Shown: piece after piece, positions 34,870 to 46,586 of the stretch | Layout: every line of letters starts with the position of its first letter | Numbering within the stretch: position 1 is the first letter of the stretch | Origin: Ehretia macrophylla | Taxonomy: Eukaryota > Streptophyta > Magnoliopsida > Boraginales > Ehretiaceae | DNA length: 64,000 nucleotides | Assembly: GCA_037974665.1 (NCBI GenBank) | Contig: CM075780.1 | Span: 7,253,768-7,317,767 of the forward strand | Reading direction: 5' to 3' | Program-made: the position numbers and the translations under genes | Notes under the pieces: generated by a model | The model's input: only the letters and a program-made list of their open reading frames with translations | Database searches by the model: none | Told to the model about the DNA's origin: nothing

Positions 34870-35811
34870 TCCGGGGTATTCCAAACTGAAGTTATAAGGT
34901 GGTTGCACGCTTATGGTCATCGTTGTCAACATCAAGCTCGAGATTGATATAATGCTCGTGGAATCGAATCGCATGGTACATTGCTCGTATGAGTGAACCA
35001 TATCCTTCAGAGTGTGGTATAGCTTTGAATGGTTGTGTTAATGCTTTTATTAATTGTTTATTGTATTGATTGTTTATATTGATTGCTTACTTGTCAGTTA
35101 TATTGCTTAACTGCCTTATTTGCATTGCACGACTTTTTTTCTTTCCACCTCGATATCTGTCTTGCCCTCACTGAGTATACGTGTTGTGTATACTCACTCC
35201 TCACCACCATATTTCAAGAAATTCCATGTTAGCTGAAAAGTTCGTGGTTACATGAAAGATCATGCTTGAAGAGTTGTCTTGCGTGCTATGTGGCTTGAGT
35301 TGTCAAGGATGCAAAGATGTATGTTTCATGTGTTGTATGTATTTAATGTTAAAAGGAATGTAATTTAAGTTTTACTAGTTTATTGAAGTGGTTTGATAAG
35401 CTAGTTTATGTATACAGTTAGTATAGTTTAACTTCAATGCATATTTGTAATATCCAAAGGAAAAGAGTTAGAATGGTATGATAGTCTATTTTATGCAATG
35501 GGTTCGTCTAGTTTAATTGCCAAGCATGAATGTACTTGTCAAAGATGAGAAGAGATAGGATAGTTTTTAAACTGGAAATGTATCTATACTTGTGTTTAAT
35601 TGTTGAGAACCAAGGCTCGGATGGCCCTAAGGTGTTTGTATGGTTGGACACGGTGCTGGTCCAATTATATGTTGTTGCAGGTTTTGCATTTTGCCTAGAA
35701 ACAAGGGAGACTCCGTCCGTCTTTCCCTAAAATTTTGCCCGAGTTTGGAATTGGGTTGTGATTAGATTGATTGATAGAACTTCCGGTCTCGAGAGGGATC
35801 GGGGTGTTATA

Positions 35812-37450
35812 GGTGGTATCAGAGCTTGTTTAGCTCATAAGCCAGGACAGGGTCCTCAGTCTGGTGGGTAGTGGTCCTTGAATGTGTGTTTGATAAGTGT
35901 ATCTTGAAAGTGTATGTTTGTATGTGAGATTGTGTGTCTTGACTTGAATGTATGCACCTATGTGATATAGTTATGTGTTATGTGTTAAATGTTTCTCAAG
36001 TAAAGTGAAGTGTCTAGTTGTGCATTGAATTGACCTATTGAATTGACCTCGTGAATCGAATCGACCTCGTGAATTGTTATTTACTTGAAGTATTGCTTGT
36101 AATGTGTGTATTGGAATGTCTTGAATTGGTTATGCCGTGATTTTAATTGATTATGTTGTGCTTGACTTGATTGTCGTGCTTGAGTGACTTTGTTGAATAA
36201 ACTGTTTTATAAACTCTTTTGTAAACTTGCTTGCATAATAGTTTAAGGCATGTGTATAAATGTGATATCTTGGCATTCATACATGTCCCGTGGAAATGGT
36301 AAGTAAGTCCTCTTTCTCCCCTGAAGAAAGTGGTTCACAGCTGGCCTTTCAAAGTGTATGGATTGGTAGGAAATGAATGGCATTTAATTAGCCTTTATTT
36401 GGGAGTTGGTGTTTGCCTTTGGAGCTCGGTTATTGGCGAATCTCTAGGGTCCTCCTCTGTGCTTAACAGTTGTGAAAGAGTAGTTTTCTTTTGAGGTTCT
36501 ATTTGGCTGTTCATTGGAGCATTCTTTGGTTTTCTTATTGGGTATTCTTTGGAACTTCTGTTGGCACTTCTTGGTAGACTTTGCTATTGGGGTTTCAATC
36601 GGACTTACTGCATGGAATTATCTATGGCATATGTGTCTCGGTCTTTATTGGTGTGTTACTGGCATCCCTTATTGGAAATTCTTCAATGGCATTTTATATA
36701 ATTCTTAGTGGCCATTTATCTAGTACTTACTTATTGGGCAATCCTTGTTACTTTCTTACTGGAGCATTGTTCGGTTATTTTCTTTGGCATCCCTCGGTTG
36801 GTTTGGTAATTGGAATTCCTATCGGACTTATCGTGTAATATTACTTACGGTACTCTTTGGAATTCTTATTGGGCATTCTACTAGTATTTTTCTTATTGGC
36901 ATTTATTGGAAGATCCTACACTTGGAATTCTGCTTGGACTTATTATCTTGTATTGTTTACGGCTTCTCCTTCGGCCTTTCCACTCAGGGGAATCTATACT
37001 TGCTGTTTTACTAAGATGTTGCGGTAGGAACTCAGTGATTGGAGGATTTCATTTAGAGATTGGCCTTTGGTATTCTTCTCTATATACTTTTACAGAACTT
37101 TCAGCTAGGTCTACTTACGGTAATCAGCACTGCATGAGGTGCATCTGCTCTGGCTATTTTTTAACTTTCTTATTTGGTACTTGTTAGACTTCTATTGGAA
37201 ACTCGTAAATAGGGTATTCCTTCGGTATTCTTCTTGCGATTAATATGTGGTATTGATATCATCTACAGTATCCCTGCTTTAGTCTTTAGTTGGTATTTTC
37301 TCGGCATTCTTGGTTGGGATTTTTATTCGAGTTTACCTACGAGCATCCTTATTCACTATCTTGCCCAGCAACCGATGAAGATTAGTCAGAGTTAGGGTTT
37401 CAGGTGATGCTGAGTTCTATTGGAAGAAGAATTGCGAGGACGCAATTGTT
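35812..37450 (+). other. Non-coding interior of the LARD-like element
   Basis: The leader includes TATGTG-rich sequence and ATGTCCCGTGGAAATGGTAAG at about 36285, which encodes MSRGNGK then a stop and coincides with a good splice-donor match (GGTAAGTAAG). From about 36500 to 37330 it is composed of loose repeats around TTCTTATTGGGCATTC. Overlapping open frames of 60-93 codons in different frames are hydrophobic (LIGIPIGLIV-like) because of this composition. I do not regard them as genes. Confidence 0.7.
35814..35825 (+). promoter_or_regulatory. Primer-binding site, initiator Met tRNA
   Basis: TGGTATCAGAGC two bases after the 5' LTR of the LARD-like element. Confidence 0.94.
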
Positions 37451-37465
37451 TTAAGGGGAGAAGGA
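37451..37465 (+). promoter_or_regulatory. Polypurine tract
   Basis: TTAAGGGGAGAAGGA lies immediately before the second LTR, where plus-strand DNA synthesis is primed. Confidence 0.88.
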
Positions 37466-40313
37466 TGTGATAACCTGAACCCGGCATGCATTTAATGGCA
37501 TATAGTGCATTTGATTAAATGTTTAATTAGTTAAATAAATCATTTTGCACTATTTTGATATTTCTTTTAGAAGCATTTAATAATTTTTATATTGATTAAT
37601 TAAAAAATTATCACCTATTTTTATTATTTAAAGAAATTGGATTTACTTTCTTGTATTTAATTAAGTGCCATCTTAAATGTTAGTGTTTAATTGCATTTGA
37701 TTACGTGTTTATAATAACTTGTTTGTTTGTATCTTAGCATTAACTTCATAATTCTTTAAAATATTCTAGAAATAGTTAAATTAATTATTTTTAAATGAAT
37801 ATTGATTATTTGATTGTTTTGATTATTTTAATAATCGGTTTTAATTGTCTTGTATTAAAATTACTCGGTTTTCAAATAAATGAGAAAAGTAACTCTGAGC
37901 CGGAGTGAATTTTAAATTATTCCACTATTCTACTTTTCAAAAAAATTATAGTTTCCTATTAGTGCTCATCATTTGATTAGCGATCGTTTATTGACTGTTC
38001 GATCGTAGCATTTCGAAAATGAGAGTTAGAGAAATATTTCCCGAACTTCGTGAATAGCGTTTCTAGTTTAATTTAGCTAGTTTTAGTTGTTTTCCATCTA
38101 ATTGCATTGTTTTAACTTGAATTAGATTAAATGGCATCAAAATAAGCTTATTTGACCAATTTTAACTTAAGCATGACTTTACAAAATGACCAAAATGCCC
38201 TTTGTCACCTTTTAAATAATAAAACAAGGCAAAAATCAAACAAAACAAATGGCAAAATGCCCATTTCGTCCCTTGCTTGGCCGAAGCTCCCAAGAAGGAA
38301 AAAGAAATGATTTTGCTTGCATTTTCTTCTACAATCATGCGTGGAATTGCTCGGGGGTCGTGGCTCGGGTCCTTGTGGGTCTTGGTCTTCAATCTCTGTG
38401 AGGGTTTTCACGCTTTCGTGCATTTATATTCGAATTTGATTTTTATTTCAAATTTTTAGATTTGATATTTAATGCGTTATAATGCTTGAAATTGCTTGGA
38501 AATGCCTCTTTAGGGTTCGTAGAGTATTGCTTGTTAGTTATTTATCGATTTTTACGGTTAGAAATGCAAATTGAATTTAGGCAAGAACGTGAATAGTAAA
38601 AATGAATAGTAAAACCCTAGAATTTCATATTTTTGGTCCGAATTACGATTTCTTGATTTGGATAGGTGCCATTAATGATAGAAAGATAAAATGTACAATA
38701 AAAACGGATCGACCTTTGTTAAAATTGGAAATTAGACAAATAAACGTAAAAGGGGCCGTTTGACCAAAAGTTGACCGTGCTCGAATTGAGTAAACGTTTT
38801 TGCTATTGAGGGCATGGAAGCACTTTTGGCACTGTCATGGCGTTGATTGAGTGACCGGTTAGTATAGCTGTAGTTCAAACGCAGTAGGTGGACTTTCAGG
38901 CTTCGGTTGAGAAAGTGAGGTTTAGTGATATAGAAACGTGCTTTGTAGTGCCTAAGTGAATGTAGTGAAATAGGTTTCCTAATTCCGTAGCTCGTTTGCT
39001 CGTAATTGCCTTCGGAAGTTAGAGATTGAATAGTGATATTTGTCGTTTTTGTGTTTGAACTGCTGTTACTTGTTTAATTGGTGTCCTTGTTATTATTAAT
39101 GATAGTTATGCTTGAAAAGTTAATTGAATGCTAATGTTGATTGTAAATGCTTGATATCTCGTTTATCGCCACTAATCTGCACTTTTGTGCTATTGCTCGT
39201 TTATTACTTGTATCTCGTATTGCATTGCATTAGTGTGAGGCGCGTGAGTGATGGGCCTCTCTGGGCAGTCTCGGGCTGCCAGGGTTGGTTTGCTCTAGCT
39301 CCGTGTCCTATTCCATTTCTTGCTTGGGTTGCCTCCCAGGGAGATTTGAGTCGTAGAAGTGATTGGATACTTCTGGGGTATTCCAAACTGAAGTTATAAG
39401 GTGGTTGCGCGCTTATGGTCATCGTTGTCAACATCAAGCTCGAGATTGATGTAATGCTCGTGGAGTTGAATCGCATGGTACATTGCTCGTATGAGTGAAC
39501 CATAGCCTTCAGAGTGTGGTATAGCTTTGAATGGTTGTGTTAATGCTTTTATTAATTGTTTATTGTATTGATTGTTTATATTGATTGCTTACTTGTCAGT
39601 TATATTGCTTAACTGCCTTATTTGCATTGCACGACTTTCTTTCTCTCCACCTCGATATCTGTCTCGCCCTCACTGAGTATACGTGTTGTGTATACTCACT
39701 CCTCACCACCACATTTCAGGAAATGCCATGTTAGCTGGAAAGTTCGTGGTTACATGAAAGATCATGCTTGAAGAGTTGTCTTGCGTGCTATGTGGCTTGA
39801 GTTGTCAAGGATGCAAAGATGTATGTTTCATGTGTTGTATGTATTTAATGTTAAAAGGAATGTAATTTAAGTTTTACTAGTTTATTGAAGTGGTTTGATA
39901 AGCTAGTTTATGTATACAGTTAGTATAGTTTAACTTCAATGCATGTTTGTAATGTCCAAAGGAAAAGAGTTAGAATGGTATGATAGTCTATTTTATGCAA
40001 TGGGTTAGTATAGTTTAATTGCCAAGCATGAATGTACTTGTCAAATATGAGAAGAGATAGGATAGTTTTTAAACTGGAAATGTATCTATACTTGTGTTTA
40101 ATTGTTGAGAACCAAGGCTCGAATGGCCTTGAGGCGTTTGTATGGTTGGACACGATGCTGGTCCACTTATATGCTGTTGCAGGTTTTGCATTTTGTCTAG
40201 AAACAGGGGAGACTCCATCCGTCTTTCCCTAAAATTTTGCCCGGGTTTGGAATTGGGTTGTGATTAGATTGATTCATAGAACTTCCGGTCTCGAGAGAGA
40301 TTGGGGTGTTACA
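37466..40313 (+). mobile_element. 3' LTR of the LARD-like element
   Basis: TGTGATAACCTGAACCCGGC to GGGGTGTTACA. It is the TRIM-free counterpart of the 5' LTR. About 2,848 bp against 2,843 bp for the 5' LTR after subtraction of the TRIMs and their duplication. It retains the terminal CA that the 5' LTR has lost. Confidence 0.93.
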
Positions 40314-40740
40314 CTCTTTTCCGGTTAATCTTATGAAAAACCCTTTTTGAAAACATGTCACATTTTACAAATAATAAAGAATGCAAAGTATAAGAATCAA
40401 ATTGAACAATAGATAAAATTACCAATCATTTCAAGGATACGGTGAGCTTTTGCTCTCAAGTTCAATCGGTGAACATTTGCTCTCAATATCATTTTCGATA
40501 ACAATTGTTGCGGCCGGCTTCAATCATCCACTTATCACTCCAAATAGGTGTACTCCGGATGTACCCCGAAAACTTACGACCCAACTCTCCCAGGGTGGAA
40601 TGCCAAGCGAGAGAGGGAATTGGACCATGGTAGTCACGGGAGCACCGGCAAGCCCTATGCCGCCCGGCATTCGTGAAATGCTACCATGCCACAATGAAAG
40701 ATTGCAACCTTGTATGCAATGTACAATTATTCCATTTAAC

Positions 40741-40905
40741 AATTCACATTAGGAGGACAACAAGGTAGGTTGCCTTTGAGCAATTATACCATTTAACGAT
40801 TCACATTAGGAGGACAACAAGGTAGGTTGACTCCGAGCAATTATACCATTTAACGATTCACATTAGGAGGACAACAAAGTAGGTTGCCTCTGAGCAATTA
40901 TAAGA
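40741..40905 (+). repeat. 57-bp tandem triplication in LTR
   Basis: Three copies beginning TCACATTAGGAGGACAACAA at 40744, 40801 and 40858. The unit contains the AGGAGG...GGTTGCCTCC inverted motif that is found once or twice in every other LTR of the family. Confidence 0.9.
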
Positions 40906-42429
40906 TCTCATATTGACAAGTAAACGCACGAGGCATGCTTTGACATGTAATTTCACTTTGTAGAACACTTAGAGGTATATGAACATTAAGCGGGAGGCCA
41001 AGTAACATATATAAATCAAGTCATATACCCATTCCGGGTTCATATATCAAGTGTTGAGATCATACAAGCATGCAACGACACTTACACAAAACCGGATGCA
41101 AGAATAGTTCACTTATCAACATGCAATCATCGGGAATCATGTTTAGAGCTATAAGGACAATTCCGGGCGGCCTATTAACCTTCCTCAATATCAATTATAA
41201 TTCACACAAGAGTGGTCTATGACTTGGGAGTCTACGGTGCCATTAGGGTTTACAAGGCCGTGCTTAGGGTTGATTTTGTTTGCTAAGCATCACAAGTAAC
41301 ACTTAAACCATTTCAAGCATACTTAACATTTATTGGACAGCCTACTAACCACACAATTGAACACATTTAACCATAGGATCATCACTTGGCAAGTTTTCAT
41401 AAGCAATAGGGCCTCAATTCGTGCTTACACATGTGATTAAGCCACAATTCGTCATGTAATTAAACCCAAGCCATGCATCAATTAATTAAGCATCCTCAAC
41501 CAACCAAAACAGCCCACACAACTTCTAATTGCCACAATCCCAAGCATTCAATACCACAAGTAAAGTTACAACATGATTCAAAGCATATTACCAAGCCAAA
41601 ACCCTACTGCAATGGTCTATTTTTCCACATTCAATTAGCCAAGAAAATAATCTCCAATTTCAGTGAAACAAATTTCAAATTGGAGCTTAATGAGTTATTT
41701 AAATCTAGGAATAAATCTCACTACATTTGAAGTTCAGAGTTAGGAGTTATGGCCAAAACTGTGAGACTACGCAAAACTGTCCAGATTCATATACATCTTG
41801 ATATTTTCCATTTTTGAGGCCATTAAACTCAAAATTAGCCTTATCCTATTTCCGCCACAAATGTTCAGAACTGAAAAATATAGTGAGCTACCAATTTTCA
41901 TGCATTTTCAACATTTGTGTGTGTGTGTGAGCCCTAGGACTTGCAAATCTGATTTTTGTGTGTCATCTAGGATATAATTTGAATTGTAATGAGGCATGGG
42001 ATGGGTTGGTCGAGAAAGTGAAGCTTGGTAGGTGTGTATAGGAATAGTTTATGCTTTCTTGTGTTTGGTGAGGAATGTTAAGTGTTTAAACTATAATAGT
42101 TTGTGTAGGATTTTCTTGTTGGCCATGTAGGCCTTGTGTGTGTGTGTATTGTTTATTTTTTTTTGAATTCTAGTGTTGGGTGATAGATTAAAGTATATTT
42201 GAAATATTGGGTGAGTATTATAGTGTTTTGTGTAGGTTTATAATAGTTTATTGGTTAGTTGAGTGTGGTAGGAAGAATAGAGTATTTTAATAGTTAGTGG
42301 GTTTTGTAGAGAATTTGAATTAGGATTAGAATTTTGTTAGTGGAATATGTAGGATTAGTATAATATTATTTTAATAGTTAGTGGATTGTGTAGGATTATT
42401 TTATTGTCTTGTGCTTTGTGCAGGAATCT

Positions 42430-42912
42430 TTCTAGGTTAGCGTGTAGGCACGCAGTTCTAGGTTTAGGGTACGCACTACGAGGCACTCACATAAATCAAT
42501 ACAGGGCATGAATCATGGGATAGACACGAACTACGAGGTAAGGTACGTACTTCAAGATAAATGCACAGATTCCAATATAAATGCACACAACCCTAGATAA
42601 TGCACGTAAACCATTGCAAGGCACGTAATGCAATGCATGTAAATCAAGGTATGGCACTTAAATCTAGGTTAAGATATGCAATTTAAGATTAGGGCACACG
42701 AAATGAGGTAACACACGTAAATCGAGGTCAGGACACGTATATCTAGGTATCGCACGTAAGTCGAGGATTAGGGCACACAATTCTAGGTCAAGACACGTAT
42801 GACGAGGCATGCACGCAAACCAAGACAAGGCACGTAATCCAAGGTCAGTCATATAATTTTGGGTCTAAGGCACGTAAATCGATAGAAGACACGTTATTTG
42901 GGGTCAAGCCTC
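42430..42912 (-). repeat. GCACGT-core tandem repeat in LTR U3
   Basis: Degenerate 18-22-bp units with GCACGTAA and ACACGTA cores, directly inside the CA end of the minus-strand solo LTR. Equivalent to the array at 26190-26600. Confidence 0.75.
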
Positions 42913-43212
42913 ACACTGCGCCTATTTTTGAAACCCTGAATTGAACATTTTCATCAGTTTCAGGCCACTTTTCTTCTTTTCGCGCTATTTTTTGGTCCCG
43001 AGTTGTTTGTCATAACCCTCGAAAAGGCCAATAACCTGACTCGTGGGACATTAAAGGGCCCTACTACACGTCGACATCACGTCTTGCGAGGATGCTGCGA
43101 TGTAAAAGCAGATGAGCTGTTGATAAGCCCATTAGGCTTTTTTAATGGCCCCTCTCTCGGGGTTAGGCCTATGAACTATAAACACATAAGGGCTTTGCAC
43201 CTATAACTTGAC

Positions 43213-43302
43213 GGATGCCATCAGAACTCCGAAGTTAAGCGTGCTTAGGCGAGAGTAGTATTAGGATGGGCAGCTCCCTGGGAAGTCCTCGTGTTGCACC
43301 CC
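43213..43302 (+). pseudogene. 5S rRNA, 29-bp deletion (D1)
   Basis: GGATGCCATCAG start, TTAGGCGAGAGTAGTATTAGG, box C damaged to GGATGGGCAGCTCC. Alpha spacer. Confidence 0.9.
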
Positions 43303-43864
43303 CTTTTTCATTTTGTATTGTGCCATTCGGCCATGCCAAGATGATTCATCCGTCACATTTCTTTTCTCAAGTCTCACGGCATCTTGGGCAAGACAACTTC
43401 ACTTCACGGAGGGGCTGGGCTAGTAAACCGAGGTCGTGCAGCCTCTGACTTGGTCTCCGTCACTCCGGTGCCCATAACTTTTGATTCGTAAGGAGTTATA
43501 CGGCTCACAATATATCGTTGAAAATCTCTCTAGGAGCTCTACGACGGGGGCACCAAGCATGCTTGGTTGCACCTACTTTCGGAACCCAAAATCAAACATT
43601 TTCATCAGTTTTAGGCCACTTTTCTTCTTTTTGTGCTGTTTTTTCATCCCAAGTCGTTCGTCGTGAGCCTCGTAAAAGGCCGATAACCTGACTCATGGGA
43701 CATTGAAGGGCCTTACATCACGTCAACATCACGACTTGCATGGATGCTGCTTTGTAGAAGCAGATGATCTATCAATAAGCCCATTGGGCCTTTTTAATTG
43801 GCCATCTCTCTAGGCTGGGACTGTGAACCGTCAACACATAAGGGCTTTCCACCCATAACTTGAC

Positions 43865-43983
43865 AGGTGCGATCATAGCAGCATTACTACACTGGATTCC
43901 ATTAGAACTCTAAAGTTAAGGGTGCTTGGGTGAGAGTGGTACTAGGATTGATGACCCCCTAGGAAGTCCTCGTGTTGCTCCCC
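43865..43983 (+). rRNA. 5S rRNA, full-length beta type (D2)
   Basis: AGGTGCGATCATAGCAGC, CTGGATTCCATTAG, GTTAAGGGTGCTTGGG, GGATTGATGACC, end TTGCTCCCC. Full length with several promoter substitutions. Confidence 0.84.
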
Positions 43984-44515
43984 ATTTTTCAATTTTTTTT
44001 ACGCCGTTCATCCATGCCAAGGTGCTCCATCTATCACATTTCTTTTCTCGAGCCCCACGACATCTTGGGCAAGACAACTTCGCTTTGTGGAGGGGCTAGG
44101 CCTGCAAACCGAGGTCGTGCTGCCTCTGACCTGATCTCTATCGCTCCGGTGCCCATAATTTTTGATTCGTTAGGACATTTATGCGGCTCACAGTATATTG
44201 TTGAAAAGCTCTCCGGGAGCTCTATGACGAGGATAGCAAGCCTGCTTAACTGTGCCTTTTTTCGGTACCCAAAATTGAACTTCTTTGCAGGTTGTTTTTT
44301 GTCCCGGGTTGTTTGTTGTGAGCCTCGAAAAGGCCGATCACATGACTCGTGGGACATTAAAGGGCCCTACTACACGTCGACATCACGTCTTGCGAGGATG
44401 CTGCGTTGTAAAAGTAGATGGGCTGTCTATAAGCCCATTGGCCCTTTTTGGGCTGTCTCTCTGGGCTGGGACTAAGAACCGTCAACACATAAGGGCTTTG
44501 CACCCACAGCTTGAC

Positions 44516-44606
44516 GGGTGCCATCAGAACTCTGAAGTTAAGTGTGCTTGGGCGAGAGTAGTACTAAGATAGGTGACCCCCTGGGAAGTCCTTGTGTTGT
44601 ATCCCC
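44516..44606 (+). pseudogene. 5S rRNA, 29-bp deletion, gamma type (D3)
   Basis: GGGTGCCATCAG start, CTAAGATAGGTGACC, end TTGTATCCCC. Follows beta copy D2 and precedes a gamma spacer. Confidence 0.9.
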
Positions 44607-45167
44607 TTTTTCATTTTTTTTTTGTGCTGTTCAGGCATGCCAAGATGCTTCATCAGTCACATATCTTTTTTGGAGTCCTACGTCATCTTGGGCAAGACAA
44701 CTTCACTTCGTGGAGCGGCTGGGCTCGCAAACCGAGGTTGTGCGGTCTCTGACCTTGTCTATGTCGCTTTGGTGCCTATAACTTTTGATTCGTAAAGAGT
44801 TATACGACCCACAGTATATCGTTGGAAAGCTCTCCGGGAGCTCTATGACGGGGGCAACAAGTTTACTCGGCTGCGCTTGTTTTTAGAACCCAAAATTGAA
44901 CATTTTCATCAGTTTTGGGCCACTTTTCTTCTTTTTGCGCTATTTTTTCACCCCGGGTCGTTCGTCGTGAGCCTCGAAAAGGCCGCTAACCTGACTCGTG
45001 GGACATTAAAGGGCCCTACTACACGTCGACATCATTTCTTCCGAGAATGCTGCGTTGGAAAAACATATGGACTGTCGATAAGCCCATTGGGCCTTTTTAA
45101 TGGCCCGTCTCTCGAGGTTGGGACTGTGAACTGTCAACACATAAGGGCTTTGCACCCATAACTTGAC

Positions 45168-45257
45168 AGGTGCCATCAGAACTTCGAAGTTAAGCGTGCT
45201 TCGGCGAGAGTAGTACTAGGATGGGTGGCCCCTTGGGAAGTCCTCGTGTTGCACCCC
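45168..45257 (+). pseudogene. 5S rRNA, 29-bp deletion (D4)
   Basis: AGGTGCCATCAG start, GCTTCGGCGAGAG, GGATGGGTGGCC. Alpha spacer; precedes a beta copy. Confidence 0.9.
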
Positions 45258-45817
45258 CTTTTTCATTTTGTTTTGCGCCGTTTAGCCATGCCAAGATGAT
45301 TCATCTGTCTCATTTCTTTTCCTGAGTCACACGGCATCATAGGCATGGCAACTTTGCTTCACAAAGGGGCTGGGCCCGTAAACCGAGGTCGTGTGGCCTT
45401 TGACCTGGTCTCCATCACTCTGGTGCCATAACTTTTGATCCGTAAGGACTTATGCGGCCTACAGTATATTGTTTGAAAGCTCTCTGGGAGATCTACGATG
45501 GGGGCAGCAAGCCTGCTCGGTTTCGCCTATTTTTGGAACCCAAAATTAAACTTTTTCATCAGTTTTAGGCCATTTTTCTTCTTTTCACACTATTTTTTCA
45601 TCCCGGGTCATTCGTCGTGAGCCTCGAAAAGGCCGATAACCTGACTCGTTGGACAATAAAGGGCCCTACTACACGTCGACATCACGTCTTGCGAGAATGC
45701 TGCATTGTAAAAGTAGATGGGCTGTCGATAAGCCCATTGGTCCTTTTTAATGGGCCGTCTCTCTCGGCTGGGACTGTGAATCGTCAACACATAAGGGCTT
45801 TACACCCACAACTTGAC

Positions 45818-45936
45818 GGGTGCGATCATAGCAGCACTACTGCACCGTATCCTATCAGAACTCTGAAGTTAAGCGTGCTTGGGCGAGAGTAGTACTAAGA
45901 TGGGTAACCCCTTGGGAAGTCCTTGTGTTGTTCCCC
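45818..45936 (+). rRNA. 5S rRNA, full-length beta type (D5)
   Basis: GGGTGCGATCATAGCAGC, TGCACCGTATCCTATCAG, GTTAAGCGTGCTTGGGC, AGATGGGTAACC, end TTGTTCCCC. The best preserved 5' half among the western full-length copies. Confidence 0.86.
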
Positions 45937-46496
45937 ATTTTTCAATTTTTTTTGCGCCATTCAGCCATGCCAAGGTATTCCATCTATCACATTTCTTTTC
46001 TCGAGTCCCACGCATCTTGGGCGAGACAACTTCGCTTTGCGGTAGGGTTCGGCCTGCAAACTGAGGTCGTGCGGCCTCTAACCTAATATCCGTTGCTCCG
46101 GTGCCCATAACTTTTGATTCATAAGGAGTTATGCGGCCCACAGTATATCATTGGAAAGCCCTTCGGGAGCTCTACAGCGGGGACAACAAGCCTGCTCGGT
46201 TTCACCTATTTTCGAAACCTAGAATTGAACGTTTTCATCAGTTTCAAGCTACATTTCTTTTTTTCACGCTATTTTTTCTTCCCGGGTGATTCGTCGTGAG
46301 CCTCGAAAAGGCCGATAACCTGACTCGTTGGACATTAAAGGGCCCTACTACACGTCGACATCACTTCTTAAGAGGATGCTGTGTTGTAAAAGCAGATGGG
46401 CTATCTATAAGCCCATTGTTCCTTTTTGATGGGCTGTCTCTCTGGGCTGGGACTGTGAACCGCCAACACATAAGGGCTTTGCACGCACAGCTTGAC

Positions 46497-46586
46497 GGGT
46501 GCCATCAGAACTCCGAAGTTAAGCATGCTTGGGCGAGAGTAGTACTAAGATAGGTGACCACTTGGGAAGTCCTCGTGTTGCACCCC
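46497..46586 (+). pseudogene. 5S rRNA, 29-bp deletion, gamma type (D6)
   Basis: GGGTGCCATCAG start, GTTAAGCATGCTTGGGC, CTAAGATAGGTGACC. Follows a beta copy; its gamma spacer has lost about 18 bp near 46630. Confidence 0.9.

Larger units (their letters stand above)
31951..35811 (+). mobile_element. 5' LTR of the LARD-like element
   Basis: TGTGATAACCCAAACCCGGC to GGGGTGTTATA (terminal CA now TA). It contains the 1,013-bp TRIM composite at 33857-34869. It shares with the Gypsy LTRs a GGCAGTCTCGGGCTGCC block, TTGGGTCGTAG and paired CTCACTGAG...CTCACTCC motifs (about 35165-35200). Apparent frames near 32650-32900 and 33200-33500 are open by chance; I see no domain. Confidence 0.92.
31951..40313 (+). 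mobile_element. Two-LTR element without coding region (LARD-like), nested
   Basis: LTR (31951-35811), primer site, 1.65-kb internal region, polypurine tract and second LTR (37466-40313), flanked by perfect duplication CTCTT (31946-31950 and 40314-40318). The LTRs are about 2.85 kb once the TRIM insertion in the first is subtracted, and they differ by scattered substitutions and small indels, so the insertion is not very recent. No gag or pol domain is visible between them. It must have relied on enzymes of another element. Large LTRs with a non-coding interior fit the LARD class. Confidence 0.92.
31188..42915 (-). mobile_element. Solo LTR, Gypsy, split by a nested element
   Basis: Its two parts are 31188-31950 and 40319-42915, about 3.36 kb in all. 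Plus-strand start TGTCACGCCCC and end AAGCCTCACA; the duplication CTGCG flanks it at 31183-31187 and 42916-42920 and the 5S spacer (GGCTGCGCC) resumes after it. Contents: acidic frame (31804-31866), GC-rich block (40500-40740), a 57-bp triplication (40741-40905) and GCACG repeats (42430-42912). The repeat blocks near 41750-41900 are shortened, leaving a GTGTGTG tract, so it is internally deleted relative to the others. Confidence 0.93.

Noticed and set aside
36514..37187. Overlapping hydrophobic open frames (64-93 codons) that look like small membrane proteins
   Set aside because: They lie in the non-coding interior of a LARD-like element made of TTATTGG-type repeats, overlap each other in different frames, and owe their Ile/Leu/Gly content to base composition.
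40741..40905. CRISPR-like array
   Set aside because: Three adjoining 57-bp copies with no unique spacers, inside a plant LTR; a simple tandem triplication.
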